From Roseateles oligotrophus (GTDB lineage: Bacteria; Pseudomonadota; Gammaproteobacteria; Burkholderiales; Burkholderiaceae_C): a stretch of DNA of 64,000 nucleotides. The position numbers were made by a program, and so were the translations under genes. Numbering within the stretch: the first letter of the stretch is position 1; every line of letters begins with the position of its first letter. The stretch is from contig NZ_JAJIRN010000001.1 in assembly GCF_025717515.1 (NCBI RefSeq), forward strand, positions 248,001-312,000, read 5' to 3'. The notes beneath the pieces were generated by a model. It searched no databases, was not told the DNA's origin, and worked only from the letters and a program-made list of their open reading frames with translations. This document shows, piece after piece, positions 53,917-61,929 of the stretch.

Positions 53917-55029
53917 ATGACGTCACCTGAGACCACGGTTACCGAGCTTTACCTGCAGACCCTCGCCGAGCGCGGCTTTACGGCCGACCCAGCGCAGCTG
54001 TGCGCGGTCGCGGCGCTGCAGCGCTGCCAGGATGAATGGGCCGACTACAAGGCGCGCCGCGGCAATGTCGTGACCAAGCTCTTGGTGCGCCCGCCCTTGC
54101 CGCGTGGCGTCTATATGTACGGCGGCGTCGGGCGGGGCAAGAGCTTTTTGATGGACTGCTTTTTCCAGGCCGTGCCGCTGACGCGCAAGACCCGCTTGCA
54201 CTTCCATGAGTTCATGCGCGAGGTGCACCGCGAGTTGTATGAGCTCAAGGGCATTGCCGATCCGCTGGAGGAGTTGGGCAAGCGCATTGCCAAGCGCTTT
54301 CGCCTGATTTGCTTTGACGAATTCCATGTGTCGGACGTGACCGACGCGATGATTCTGCATCGCTTGCTGGATGCCTTGTTCCGCAACCGCGTCAGCATCG
54401 TCACCACCTCTAACTTCAAGCCCGATGGGCTCTACCCCAATGGCCTGCACCGCGACCGCATCTTGCCGGCGATCGCGCTGCTGAACGAGAGGCTCGAGGT
54501 CATCAATGTCGACAACGGCTTTGACTACCGCAGCCGTACGCTCGATCAGGTGGAGCTTTATCACTGCCCGCTCGATGAGGCCGCCGACAAGGCGCTGAAC
54601 ACCGCGTTTGAGGCCTTGGCCGAGGCGCGCGACGAAGATCCGGATCTGCATATCGAGCAGCGCTTGATCCGCGCCCGGCGCCGGGCTGGCGGCGTGGTCT
54701 GGTTCGACTTCACGACCTTGTGCGGCGGGCCGCGCTCGCAGAACGACTATCTCGAGTTGGCGACTCAGTTCCACACCGTTTTGCTCAGCAATGTGCCCGA
54801 GATGCCGCCGCGCCTGTCGAGCGAGGCGCGCCGTTTCACCTGGTTGATCGATGTGCTCTATGACCGGCGCGTCAAGCTGGTGATGTCGGCCGCCGTTGCG
54901 CCCGAGGCGCTCTATACCGAAGGACCGTTGGCGCATGAATTCCCGCGCACGGTGTCGCGGCTGCAGGAGATGCAATCCTCGGAGTATTTGGCCCTGGCGC
55001 GCCGCGACGTCGACACCTCTTTGACTTGA
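53917..55029 (+). CDS. zapE: Cell division protein ZapE (AFG1-family ATPase)
   Basis: 370-residue cytoplasmic AAA-type ATPase. Walker A is GGVGRGKS (69-76), Walker B LICFDEFHVSD, with the family motifs HFHEFM and TTSNFKPDGLYPNGLHRDRILPAI. ZapE associates with the Z-ring and is needed under low oxygen or at high temperature in E. coli. Its position after the 2-oxoglutarate dehydrogenase operon is common in betaproteobacteria. The coiled-coil protein gene starts 14 bp after its stop. Confidence 0.94.
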   Translation: MTSPETTVTELYLQTLAERGFTADPAQLCAVAALQRCQDEWADYKARRGNVVTKLLVRPPLPRGVYMYGGVGRGKSFLMDCFFQAVPLTRKTRLHFHEFMREVHRELYELKGIADPLEELGKRIAKRFRLICFDEFHVSDVTDAMILHRLLDALFRNRVSIVTTSNFKPDGLYPNGLHRDRILPAIALLNERLEVINVDNGFDYRSRTLDQVELYHCPLDEAADKALNTAFEALAEARDEDPDLHIEQRLIRARRRAGGVVWFDFTTLCGGPRSQNDYLELATQFHTVLLSNVPEMPPRLSSEARRFTWLIDVLYDRRVKLVMSAAVAPEALYTEGPLAHEFPRTVSRLQEMQSSEYLALARRDVDTSLT

Positions 55030-55043
55030 AGGACGACCGAGCT

Positions 55044-55736
55044 ATGCGAAATTTGTCGACTTTGATCGCACTTGCTTCGCTTGCCATGAGTCAGCTCGCC
55101 CTGGCCCTTGAGGCTCCGAGTAAGGCCTTAGTCGCGCTGAGCCAGGATGACCGCGCCGAGCTGCAGCGCCTGAACGCAGAGCGCTCCGCCATAGAGACGC
55201 AATTCAAGGCCGAGAGTGATGTTTGCGCGCGCCGCTTCTTCGTCAACGCCTGCCTGGATGAGGCCAAGGCCAAGCGCAGTGCCGGCCTGAAATCGCTGCA
55301 GGAACGCGAGGCGGCGATTGAGGCCAATGAGCGGCGTGCCAGAGCCGACGCCCAGCGGGAGCGCGTGGCAGAGCGTGAACGCGAGTTCGCCGAGGCCGAG
55401 GGGCGCCGCCGTACTGCGCAGTTACTGGCCCCCGCCGCCCCGGTCGCATCGGCTCCCGCCAAGGCCAAGCCAATGCCCGCATCGAAGCACCATCCATCCA
55501 GCCCTCAAGAAGCACAGCAGGCCAAATCGGTCATGGCGCTAGAGGACGCTCAGCGCCGCCAGCAGCAAAAGGCAAACTTTCAAAGTGAACAGGCCGCGCG
55601 GCAAAAAGAGGCCGAGCGCAGGCAGGCCATTGCCGAAGCTAAGTTGAAGGGCAAGAAGGCGCCGATGGCCCTGCCTATCCCGAGTGCAGCCGAGATCGAG
55701 GCGGCCGGCAGCGCGGCGTCGGCGATCAAGCGCTGA
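55044..55736 (+). CDS. Exported coiled-coil protein of unknown function
   Basis: 230 residues. A signal peptide is likely (about 1-21, ending LALA). The mature part is highly charged and helical: a coiled coil with QRLNAERSAIETQFKAE and two cysteines (CARRFFVNAC), then Arg/Glu/Ala-rich repeats (residues 90-130), a Pro/Ala linker and a second Gln/Ala/Glu-rich helix. The composition recalls TolA or other periplasmic spacers but shows no known domain. AAGGA precedes the ATG at 55044 by about 10 bases. Probably co-transcribed with zapE; it converges on the phosphatase gene with no gap. Confidence 0.72.
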   Translation: MRNLSTLIALASLAMSQLALALEAPSKALVALSQDDRAELQRLNAERSAIETQFKAESDVCARRFFVNACLDEAKAKRSAGLKSLQEREAAIEANERRARADAQRERVAEREREFAEAEGRRRTAQLLAPAAPVASAPAKAKPMPASKHHPSSPQEAQQAKSVMALEDAQRRQQQKANFQSEQAARQKEAERRQAIAEAKLKGKKAPMALPIPSAAEIEAAGSAASAIKR

Positions 55737-56504
55737 TCAAGTCAAGGCTTCCATTTTTACGATCGCCAGCGATAGGTTGTCGCCGCCACTGCGAGCGCGT
55801 TGCCTGGCCTTGCTGATCAAGAGTTCGGCCGCCTCGCGTGGCGGCAAGCTGTGCAGCACGGTGCCCAATTCGCTCGGCGTGAAGTAATGCCAAAGGCCGT
55901 CGCTGCAGCAGATCAGGGTGTCACCTTCCTCGATCGCCTCGATGCAATCGCTGCTGCCCACCGGGTCTTGCACCGTGCCCAGGCAACCGGTCAGTAAGTT
56001 CGACTGCGGGTGCACGGCGGCTTCGGACTCGGTGATTTGGCCCTCGTCCACCAGGCGCTGCACAAAGGAATGATCGAGCGTCCGTTTGACCAGATTGGGT
56101 CCACGGAATAAATAGATGCGTGAGTCGCCTGCGTGAATCCAATGGCAGCGTCGATCTGCCCCTATCATGAAGGCCGCCAAGGTGCTGTGGGGCTCCTCTT
56201 CGGCCGACAAGGCGGTCAACTTGATCATCAAATGGGCTTCGGAGAGGATCTGCTTGAGCAAGTCTTCCGCAGACTCCTCGCCCGGCACATAGCGTTCAAA
56301 CAGCTGTTGGCTGGTCAGCAACACTTGGTCGGCGGCCTTGCGCCCACCGCTCTTGCCGCCCATGCCATCGGCGACAACGGCGAGCAGGCAGGCGCTGTTG
56401 TGAGGGTGTCTGATCACCTCGACCTGATCTTGTTGGTATTGCCGGTCGCCCCGGTGGGTACCGGTGGCGGCGCTCAGGCGAAAGCCCGGGGGGGTGCGAG
56501 TCAT
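55737..56504 (-). CDS. PP2C-family serine/threonine protein phosphatase
   Basis: 255-residue metal-dependent phosphatase (PPM/Stp1 type). All family motifs are seen: GDRQYQQDQ, VVADGMGGKSGG, HAGDSRIYLFRG, CCSDGLWHY and GGDNLSLAIV, with metal-binding aspartates in each. Such enzymes reverse Hanks-type kinase phosphorylation; no kinase gene is adjacent. It is divergent from the small YdcH-like gene, with 67 bp between start codons. It overlaps nothing but abuts the coiled-coil gene stop. Confidence 0.92.
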   Translation of the reverse strand: MTRTPPGFRLSAATGTHRGDRQYQQDQVEVIRHPHNSACLLAVVADGMGGKSGGRKAADQVLLTSQQLFERYVPGEESAEDLLKQILSEAHLMIKLTALSAEEEPHSTLAAFMIGADRRCHWIHAGDSRIYLFRGPNLVKRTLDHSFVQRLVDEGQITESEAAVHPQSNLLTGCLGTVQDPVGSSDCIEAIEEGDTLICCSDGLWHYFTPSELGTVLHSLPPREAAELLISKARQRARSGGDNLSLAIVKMEALT

Positions 56505-56529
56505 GGCGAGGCCTGAAGTTCGTCAAAAC

Positions 56530-56535
56530 TATAAT
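56530..56535 (+). promoter_or_regulatory. Consensus -10 element before the YdcH-like gene
   Basis: TATAAT matches the sigma-70 -10 consensus exactly, 36 bp before the ATG at 56572. No good -35 hexamer is seen at 17 bp spacing (CGAGGC), so the call rests on the -10 alone. Confidence 0.4.
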
Positions 56536-56571
56536 CGTTTATCAACAGTACAACAGCCTGGCCGGGCCCAT

Positions 56572-56775
56572 ATGGATGAACAACTTCACTCTCTACCGCG
56601 GCGTCTGATCGAATTGCGTATGGAACATGCGGATTTGGATGTTTTGATCGACCGTGTTGCCTTGGAGCAGCCGCTGGATGAGCTGAGTTTGCGGCGTTTG
56701 AAGAAACGTCGTCTGGGTCTGCGTGATTTGATTGTGCGCATCGAGCAGGCTTGCGATCCCGATGAGTTGGCTTGA
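56572..56775 (+). CDS. YdcH-like small protein (DUF465)
   Basis: 67-residue helical-hairpin protein. The DUF465/YdcH pattern is clear: RRLIELRMEHADLDVLIDRV, then LSLRRLKKRRLGLRDLIVRIEQ. Family members are small, highly charged and of unknown function. I take the ATG at 56572, since upstream in-frame sequence overlaps the phosphatase gene. No strong ribosome-binding site precedes it. It lies 33 bp before the helicase gene and may be co-transcribed. Confidence 0.82.
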   Translation: MDEQLHSLPRRLIELRMEHADLDVLIDRVALEQPLDELSLRRLKKRRLGLRDLIVRIEQACDPDELA

Positions 56776-56808
56776 CCCGTTTTCCACTTCGCCTGAACTG
56801 ACGCCACT

Positions 56809-58869
56809 TTGACGCAACCCTCTCCGCCCAAGCCTGACGAATTCGTAGACGAGTCGGCCGATCCGTTTGAAGTTCAATTGCCGCCGATCAGCGAGCTCGA
56901 GCAATGGGTGGCAGCAGCCTTTGATGAGGGCGGGCCGCTGGCGCGAAGTGATGAAGGCTATAAACCGCGTGAGCAGCAGTTGGCGATGAGCCAGGCCGTG
57001 GCCAAAGCGATCGCTCGTCGTGAGACGTTGGTGGTCGAGGCGGGCACCGGGGTCGGCAAGACCTTTGCCTATCTGGTGCCGGCGCTGTTGTCCGGCGGGC
57101 GCGCCTTGATCAGCACCGCGACCAAAAATCTCCAAGATCAGCTCTTTATGCGCGACCTGCCGCGGCTCTGTGAGGCCTTGCAGATGCCGGTGCGCATCGC
57201 CTTGCTGAAAGGGCGCAGCAGCTATCTGTGCATTCATCGCATGAACCAGGCTCGCTACAGCAGCGAGTTGCCGGATCGACGGGCGGTGATGGCGCTGTCC
57301 AGGATTGAGATCTGGGCGCAGCAAACCAAGAGCGGCGATCTGGCCGAAATGGACGGGCTGGACGAGCGCTCGCCGGTGATTCCGCTGGTTAGCTCGACCC
57401 GTGATAACTGCCTGGGCAGTGAGTGCCCTGAGTTCCGCGCCTGCTATGTGGTCAAAGCACGGCGCGAGGCGATGGAGGCCGATGTGGTGGTCGTCAATCA
57501 TCATCTTTTCTTTGCTGACATGACCTTGCGGGACACCGGCGTGGCCGAGTTGCTGCCAAGCGTTGACTTGGCCGTGTTTGACGAGGCGCATCAACTGGCC
57601 GAGGCGGGTGTGCAGTTTCTCGGTCAGATGCTAGGCACGGCACAGTTGCTCGATTTCGGCCGCGATGTTTTGGGCCTCGGATTGGCCCAAGCAAGGGGTT
57701 TACAGGACTGGCAGGGCCTGCAGTTGCGCCTCGAACGAGCGGCGCGCGAGTTGCGCCTGGTCTGCGCGGGGCCCTTGGCGGCCAATGGGCGGGAGGTTCG
57801 CGGCATGCTCAAACTCGCCTGGGCCGAGCGCGCCGGCCGGCCTGGCTTTGATGTGGCCTTGGCCGATGTCAGCGCGGCGGCCGAACTGGCGATCGAGATG
57901 TTGGCGACCGTGATGGACAGCTCGCCCGACTTTGTGCGGCTGCATGAGCGGGCGGTCGAGTTGCGAGCGCTGGCCGAGGTTTTTGCCAGTGAACCCGAGG
58001 CGGCCGATGTGCGCTGGATCGACCTGACACCTCATCAGGCCCGCTTGATCGAGTCGCCCTTGGATATTCGCGAGGCGATGATCGAGCAGTTGGCGCGGGC
58101 GCCCAAGGCCTGGATCTTTACCTCGGCCACGCTAGGCGATGACGAGCGCCTGACTTGGTTCACCGAACCCGCCGGACTGGACGATGCGACCGTGTTGCGG
58201 GTCGGCAGCCCGTTCAACTACGCGGACCATGCCCGGCTCTATATTCCGCGCAACTTTCCCAAGCCGAGCGAGGCCGAGCACCCGCTCCAAGTGGCCGCGT
58301 TGGCGGCCCGTTGCGCGCGTGCCTTGGGCGGCCGCACCTTTGTGCTAACGACGACTTTGCGCGCATTGCAATCCATCGGCGACGGCTTGCGGCGCGAGTT
58401 CGAGCAGGGTGGTGACAGTTTGATGGTCTTGCAGCAAGGTGCGGCGCCCAAACGAGTGCTGTTGCAACAGTTCATCGACGATCCGCGTTCGGTCTTGGTC
58501 GGATCGGCGAGTTTTTGGGAGGGCATCGATGTGCCCGGCGATACGCTGCAATGCGTATTGATCGACAAGTTGCCGTTCCCGCCGCCGAACGATCCGCTGG
58601 TTGAGGCTCGGGTCAAGCGCCTCGAGGCGGCCGGGCGCAATGCCTTCGCCCATTACTTCATCGCCGAGGCTGCGATTGCTTTGAAGCAGGGTGGTGGGCG
58701 GCTGATCCGTACCGAGCAAGATAAAGGTTTGCTGGTCGTTTGCGACCCCCGCATGGCGGGCATGAATTACGGTCGACGTTTGCGCGAGGCCTTGCCGCCG
58801 ATGACCCGTTTGGCCGAGGAGGTCGAGGCATTGGATTGGCTGGCGCTGTTGGCCGAGGAGCGGAGCTAG
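56809..58869 (+). CDS. ATP-dependent DNA helicase, DinG/YoaA family
   Basis: 686-residue XPD-like superfamily 2 helicase. Walker A EAGTGVGKTFAYL, DEAH box (VFDEAHQL), four candidate iron-sulfur cysteines (YLCIHR, CLGSECPEFRAC), motif V/VI region VGSASFWEGIDVPGDTL and GGGRLIRTEQDKG. It unwinds damaged or structured DNA in repair. The closest relatives by motif spacing appear to be YoaA rather than the longer DinG. The start is a TTG at 56809 without a clear ribosome-binding site, so it may begin elsewhere nearby. Ends at a bidirectional terminator facing bamD. Confidence 0.92.
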   Translation: MTQPSPPKPDEFVDESADPFEVQLPPISELEQWVAAAFDEGGPLARSDEGYKPREQQLAMSQAVAKAIARRETLVVEAGTGVGKTFAYLVPALLSGGRALISTATKNLQDQLFMRDLPRLCEALQMPVRIALLKGRSSYLCIHRMNQARYSSELPDRRAVMALSRIEIWAQQTKSGDLAEMDGLDERSPVIPLVSSTRDNCLGSECPEFRACYVVKARREAMEADVVVVNHHLFFADMTLRDTGVAELLPSVDLAVFDEAHQLAEAGVQFLGQMLGTAQLLDFGRDVLGLGLAQARGLQDWQGLQLRLERAARELRLVCAGPLAANGREVRGMLKLAWAERAGRPGFDVALADVSAAAELAIEMLATVMDSSPDFVRLHERAVELRALAEVFASEPEAADVRWIDLTPHQARLIESPLDIREAMIEQLARAPKAWIFTSATLGDDERLTWFTEPAGLDDATVLRVGSPFNYADHARLYIPRNFPKPSEAEHPLQVAALAARCARALGGRTFVLTTTLRALQSIGDGLRREFEQGGDSLMVLQQGAAPKRVLLQQFIDDPRSVLVGSASFWEGIDVPGDTLQCVLIDKLPFPPPNDPLVEARVKRLEAAGRNAFAHYFIAEAAIALKQGGGRLIRTEQDKGLLVVCDPRMAGMNYGRRLREALPPMTRLAEEVEALDWLALLAEERS

Positions 58870-58885
58870 AGTTCGAAAGGCAAAA

Positions 58886-58916
58886 AAAACGCGTGCCTGG
58901 CACGCGTTTTGTTTTT
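58886..58916. terminator. Bidirectional rho-independent terminator
   Basis: AAAACGCGTG-CCTGG-CACGCGTTTT is a perfect 10-bp stem with T-runs on both strands (plus: TTTTGTTTTT; minus: the A8 run at 58882-58889). It separates the convergent helicase and bamD genes. Confidence 0.9.
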
Positions 58917-58928
58917 AGCCGATGGCAA

Positions 58929-59825
58929 TCACCAAAACTTCCACCAAGCCTTGTCGGCATTCGCGCCTCCGCTGGCGTAGATGCCGGTCGGGAAGCTCTT
59001 CTGCAGCACCCGTTGGGCATCGTCGCGCAGCGGCAGCAAACCCAGCTTGTCATAGCTCTGGACCATCAGGTAGAGGGCTTCTTCGGTGGCCGGTGCATTC
59101 TGGAATTCCTGCACCGCGCGCTGCGCCCGATTGGCTGCCGCTACATAGGCGCTCCGGTTGTAGTAGTAGCGTGCCACATGCACCTCGTAGCTGGCCAAGG
59201 TGTTGGTGATGTAGTTCACTCGCACGCTTGCATCGGGCGCGTACTTTGACTCGGGGAATTGTTCAAGCACTTGTCTGAAGGCGAGCAAGGCGTCGCGTGC
59301 CGCCTGTTGATCCCGCTCCGAGATGTCCTGGCTGGCCAAGCGACCGAACATGCCCAGATCTTCGTTGAAATTGACCAGGCCCTTCATGTAGATCGCATAG
59401 TCCATCGCAGGGCTGGACGGATTGAGCTTGATGAAACGCTCCAAAGTAGTGACGGCCTGCGCCCGCTCACCCGCGCGGTGGTAGGCCCAAGCCAAGTCGA
59501 GCTGCACTTGTTGGCCAAGCAAGGTGCCGGCGGCCCGACCTTCGACCTTTTCCAGCGTCTTGATGGCGCGGTCAAAACTGCCCGAAGCCAAGTCATCCTT
59601 GGCCTCTGCGTACAATTTGTCCAAATTGGCTTGAGAGTTTGGATCATCCTTTGGATCGGATGAGCAGGCCGCCAGCGTCAAGGCAAGCAGACCTGCAGCA
59701 CAGAGCAGCCAGCTTGATGGGCGGGACGGGCGGCGCGAAGCCTTGTCGGGCGAACCCTGGCCTGAAGCCAAAGCATCCTGCTGCGACACCTGTGATGGGT
59801 GGCGTTCCACGCATTTTTCTATCAT
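58929..59825 (-). CDS. bamD: Outer membrane assembly lipoprotein BamD
   Basis: About 298 residues, a TPR lipoprotein of the BAM complex that inserts beta-barrel proteins. Lipobox LAAC then SSDPKDD. The mature part matches BamD: YAEAKDDLASGSFDRAIKTLEKVE, YAIYMKGLVNFNEDLG, ESKYAPDASVRVNYITNTLASYEVHVARYYYNR. With the ATG at 59825 the lipobox Cys is residue 54, unusually far in. A TTG start at codon 19 would put it near residue 36, so the true start is uncertain. It is divergent from rluD, as in most betaproteobacteria. Confidence 0.92.
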   Translation of the reverse strand: MIEKCVERHPSQVSQQDALASGQGSPDKASRRPSRPSSWLLCAAGLLALTLAACSSDPKDDPNSQANLDKLYAEAKDDLASGSFDRAIKTLEKVEGRAAGTLLGQQVQLDLAWAYHRAGERAQAVTTLERFIKLNPSSPAMDYAIYMKGLVNFNEDLGMFGRLASQDISERDQQAARDALLAFRQVLEQFPESKYAPDASVRVNYITNTLASYEVHVARYYYNRSAYVAAANRAQRAVQEFQNAPATEEALYLMVQSYDKLGLLPLRDDAQRVLQKSFPTGIYASGGANADKAWWKFW

Positions 59826-59884
59826 GATCCCTACAGGGCGGTGCGTATCACCGGCCCTTACGCTGAAAACGGAGCACCGATTAT

Positions 59885-60916
59885 ATGGTTCAGGCCCTGC
59901 CTGCAAGTGAGCCCATTGCCCAGACGGTTGGCGATGACGAATGGGATGCCGAACAAACAGGCATTGTGGAAGAGGTCGAAGCGCGTGAGGCGCAGGTCGA
60001 CGCGACTTGGCACAACCAAAGGTTGGACCGGTGGTTGGTACAAATTGCGCCGGAGTTTTCGCGCAATCATCTGCAAAGCCTGATTGATATTGGTTGCGTC
60101 ACCATCAACGGCTTGCCCGCCAAAAGTGCCTCGCGAAAATTGCAGGCCGGCCAGAACGTGCGCATCGAATTGCAGCCGACGGCCGAGAGCCGCGCCTTCA
60201 AGGCCGAGGCGCTGCATCTGGACATCGTCTATGAGGATGAGCATTTGCTGGTGCTGAACAAGGCGGCAGGCATGGTGGTGCATCCGGCCTCCGGTAATTG
60301 GTCCGGTACGGTCATGAATGGTCTATTGGCTCATCATCCGGCGGCGGCGGCTTTGCCAAGGGCCGGCATCGTGCATCGCCTGGACAAAGACACCACCGGC
60401 TTGATGATGGTGGGCAAGAGTCGAGAAGCGGTGACGGCGTTGACGCGGATGATTGGCGCGCGCGAGGTGCACCGGGAATATTTGGCGCTGGTGTTTGGCC
60501 GCGTGCCTGAGCAAATGGAAGTCAATGCGCCGATTCGCCGTGACCTCATTTCGCGCATCAAGATGGCGGTGCTGGCGACCGGCAAACCGTCGCGCACGGA
60601 TGTCTATGCCTTGGGTGTGGGCGAGCAGGGCGTGCGCAGCATCAGTGCGGTTCATTGTGTGTTGCACAGCGGGCGCACGCATCAGATCCGCGTGCATTTG
60701 GCCTACAAGGGCTATCCGCTTGTGGCGGATGCGCTGTATGGCGGGGTGCCCGCCTTGGGCCTGACCAGGCAGGCATTGCATGCGGCTAGACTCGGGTTTA
60801 CCCACCCGATCAGCGGTGAGGCGCTACAATTTGATGCGCCTTTGCCACAGGATTTGGCATCTGCCTGGGCTTTACTGGGTTTGGACGAACCTCAATTCCC
60901 CGCTTCGGCGTATTGA
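59885..60916 (+). CDS. rluD: 23S rRNA pseudouridine synthase RluD
   Basis: 343-residue RluA-family enzyme that modifies uridines 1911, 1915 and 1917 of 23S rRNA helix 69. An N-terminal acidic stretch (about 15-40) is followed by an S4 RNA-binding domain (about 45-100, NQRLDRWLVQIAPEFSRNHLQSLIDIGCVTING) and the catalytic domain with HRLDKDTTGLMM (Asp167) and HSGRTHQIRVHL. It is divergent from bamD. The partner pgeF gene, often next to rluD, is not found downstream. Confidence 0.95.
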   Translation: MVQALPASEPIAQTVGDDEWDAEQTGIVEEVEAREAQVDATWHNQRLDRWLVQIAPEFSRNHLQSLIDIGCVTINGLPAKSASRKLQAGQNVRIELQPTAESRAFKAEALHLDIVYEDEHLLVLNKAAGMVVHPASGNWSGTVMNGLLAHHPAAAALPRAGIVHRLDKDTTGLMMVGKSREAVTALTRMIGAREVHREYLALVFGRVPEQMEVNAPIRRDLISRIKMAVLATGKPSRTDVYALGVGEQGVRSISAVHCVLHSGRTHQIRVHLAYKGYPLVADALYGGVPALGLTRQALHAARLGFTHPISGEALQFDAPLPQDLASAWALLGLDEPQFPASAY

Positions 60917-61179
60917 GGGCGCTACAATTGCCGCTGGCCGAAGCAGTAATGACGCCTTGGGTGAGCGATATCAGATATTCAACCCGACCGGCGAGCATCT
61001 TCTCCCTTGGCTCCTTGTGGGCGCTTTGTTTGATTTTTGTCGTGTTCAAGCAAACCGCTCTTTCTCCGCCTCTCAAGACGCGGGCGAGCCTCAGGTATGA
61101 ATATCTGCAGGCATGGTCAGCTCCAGAGGACTGGACTCAGATAAAACCCCGCATGAATCGGGAAAAATGACGAAAGTCA

Positions 61180-61929
61180 ATGAATACACAGGATGCTAAG
61201 CGCGTCCTCGAGACCGCGCTGATATGTGCTCAGCAACCGTTGACCCTGCGTGAAATGCGCAGCTTGTTTGCCGACGCTGTCGGGCCGGATACTTTGCGAA
61301 ATGTCTTGGATGAGTTGACGCAAGATTGGGAGGGCCGCGGCGTTGAGTTGGTCGCCGTGGCTTCGGGATGGCGCTTTCAGAGTCGGCCCGAATTGCGCGA
61401 GTATTTGGATCGTTTGCATCCCGAGAAGCCGCAACGTTACTCGCGGGCGGTGATGGAGACCTTGGCCATCATTGCCTATCGGCAACCGGTGACGCGGGGC
61501 GATATTGAAGATATTCGAGGCGTTGTGGTCTCGACGCAAATTGTTAAACAGTTGGAAGATCGAGGGTGGATTGATGTGATTGGTTACCGCGAGGCGCCCG
61601 GACGACCGGCGCTGTACGCCACCACACGTCAGTTTCTAGACGATCTTGGCCTGAACAGTCTTGAGCAGTTGCCGGCTTTGGAGTTTGGCGTTGCGCCCGC
61701 TCAGGCCTTGGCCGATACGGCCGGCTTGCAAGGCCTTTTGATTGATGAACCTATTGCGGTGGCCGAGCCTGATGAGGCCGCTGCCGACCAGGCTGGTGAC
61801 CCTGAATTGGGGTCCGAGCTTTCCGTTAATTCCCTCTCCGCGCCTATCGTCAGCGATACGGGCGTATCCGTTCCGGCAATGCCGGATCCACAGTCTGACG
61901 CCGCCGAACAGGTGCACACCGACGCATGA
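61180..61929 (+). CDS. scpB: Segregation and condensation protein ScpB
   Basis: 249-residue winged-helix kleisin-associated protein of the SMC-ScpAB chromosome complex. The family core is visible: [93 protein letters not shown]. The C-terminal 75 residues are acidic and low-complexity. It overlaps the rluB-type gene by 4 bp. scpA is not upstream: instead 263 bp without a recognisable gene separate it from rluD. Confidence 0.94.
   Translation: MNTQDAKRVLETALICAQQPLTLREMRSLFADAVGPDTLRNVLDELTQDWEGRGVELVAVASGWRFQSRPELREYLDRLHPEKPQRYSRAVMETLAIIAYRQPVTRGDIEDIRGVVVSTQIVKQLEDRGWIDVIGYREAPGRPALYATTRQFLDDLGLNSLEQLPALEFGVAPAQALADTAGLQGLLIDEPIAVAEPDEAAADQAGDPELGSELSVNSLSAPIVSDTGVSVPAMPDPQSDAAEQVHTDA

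Noticed and set aside
60917-61179. Possible small membrane protein (about 70 residues from 60950) between rluD and scpB
   Set aside because: It has one hydrophobic stretch, but no ribosome-binding site or family likeness, and two frames are equally open. I treat the region as non-coding.
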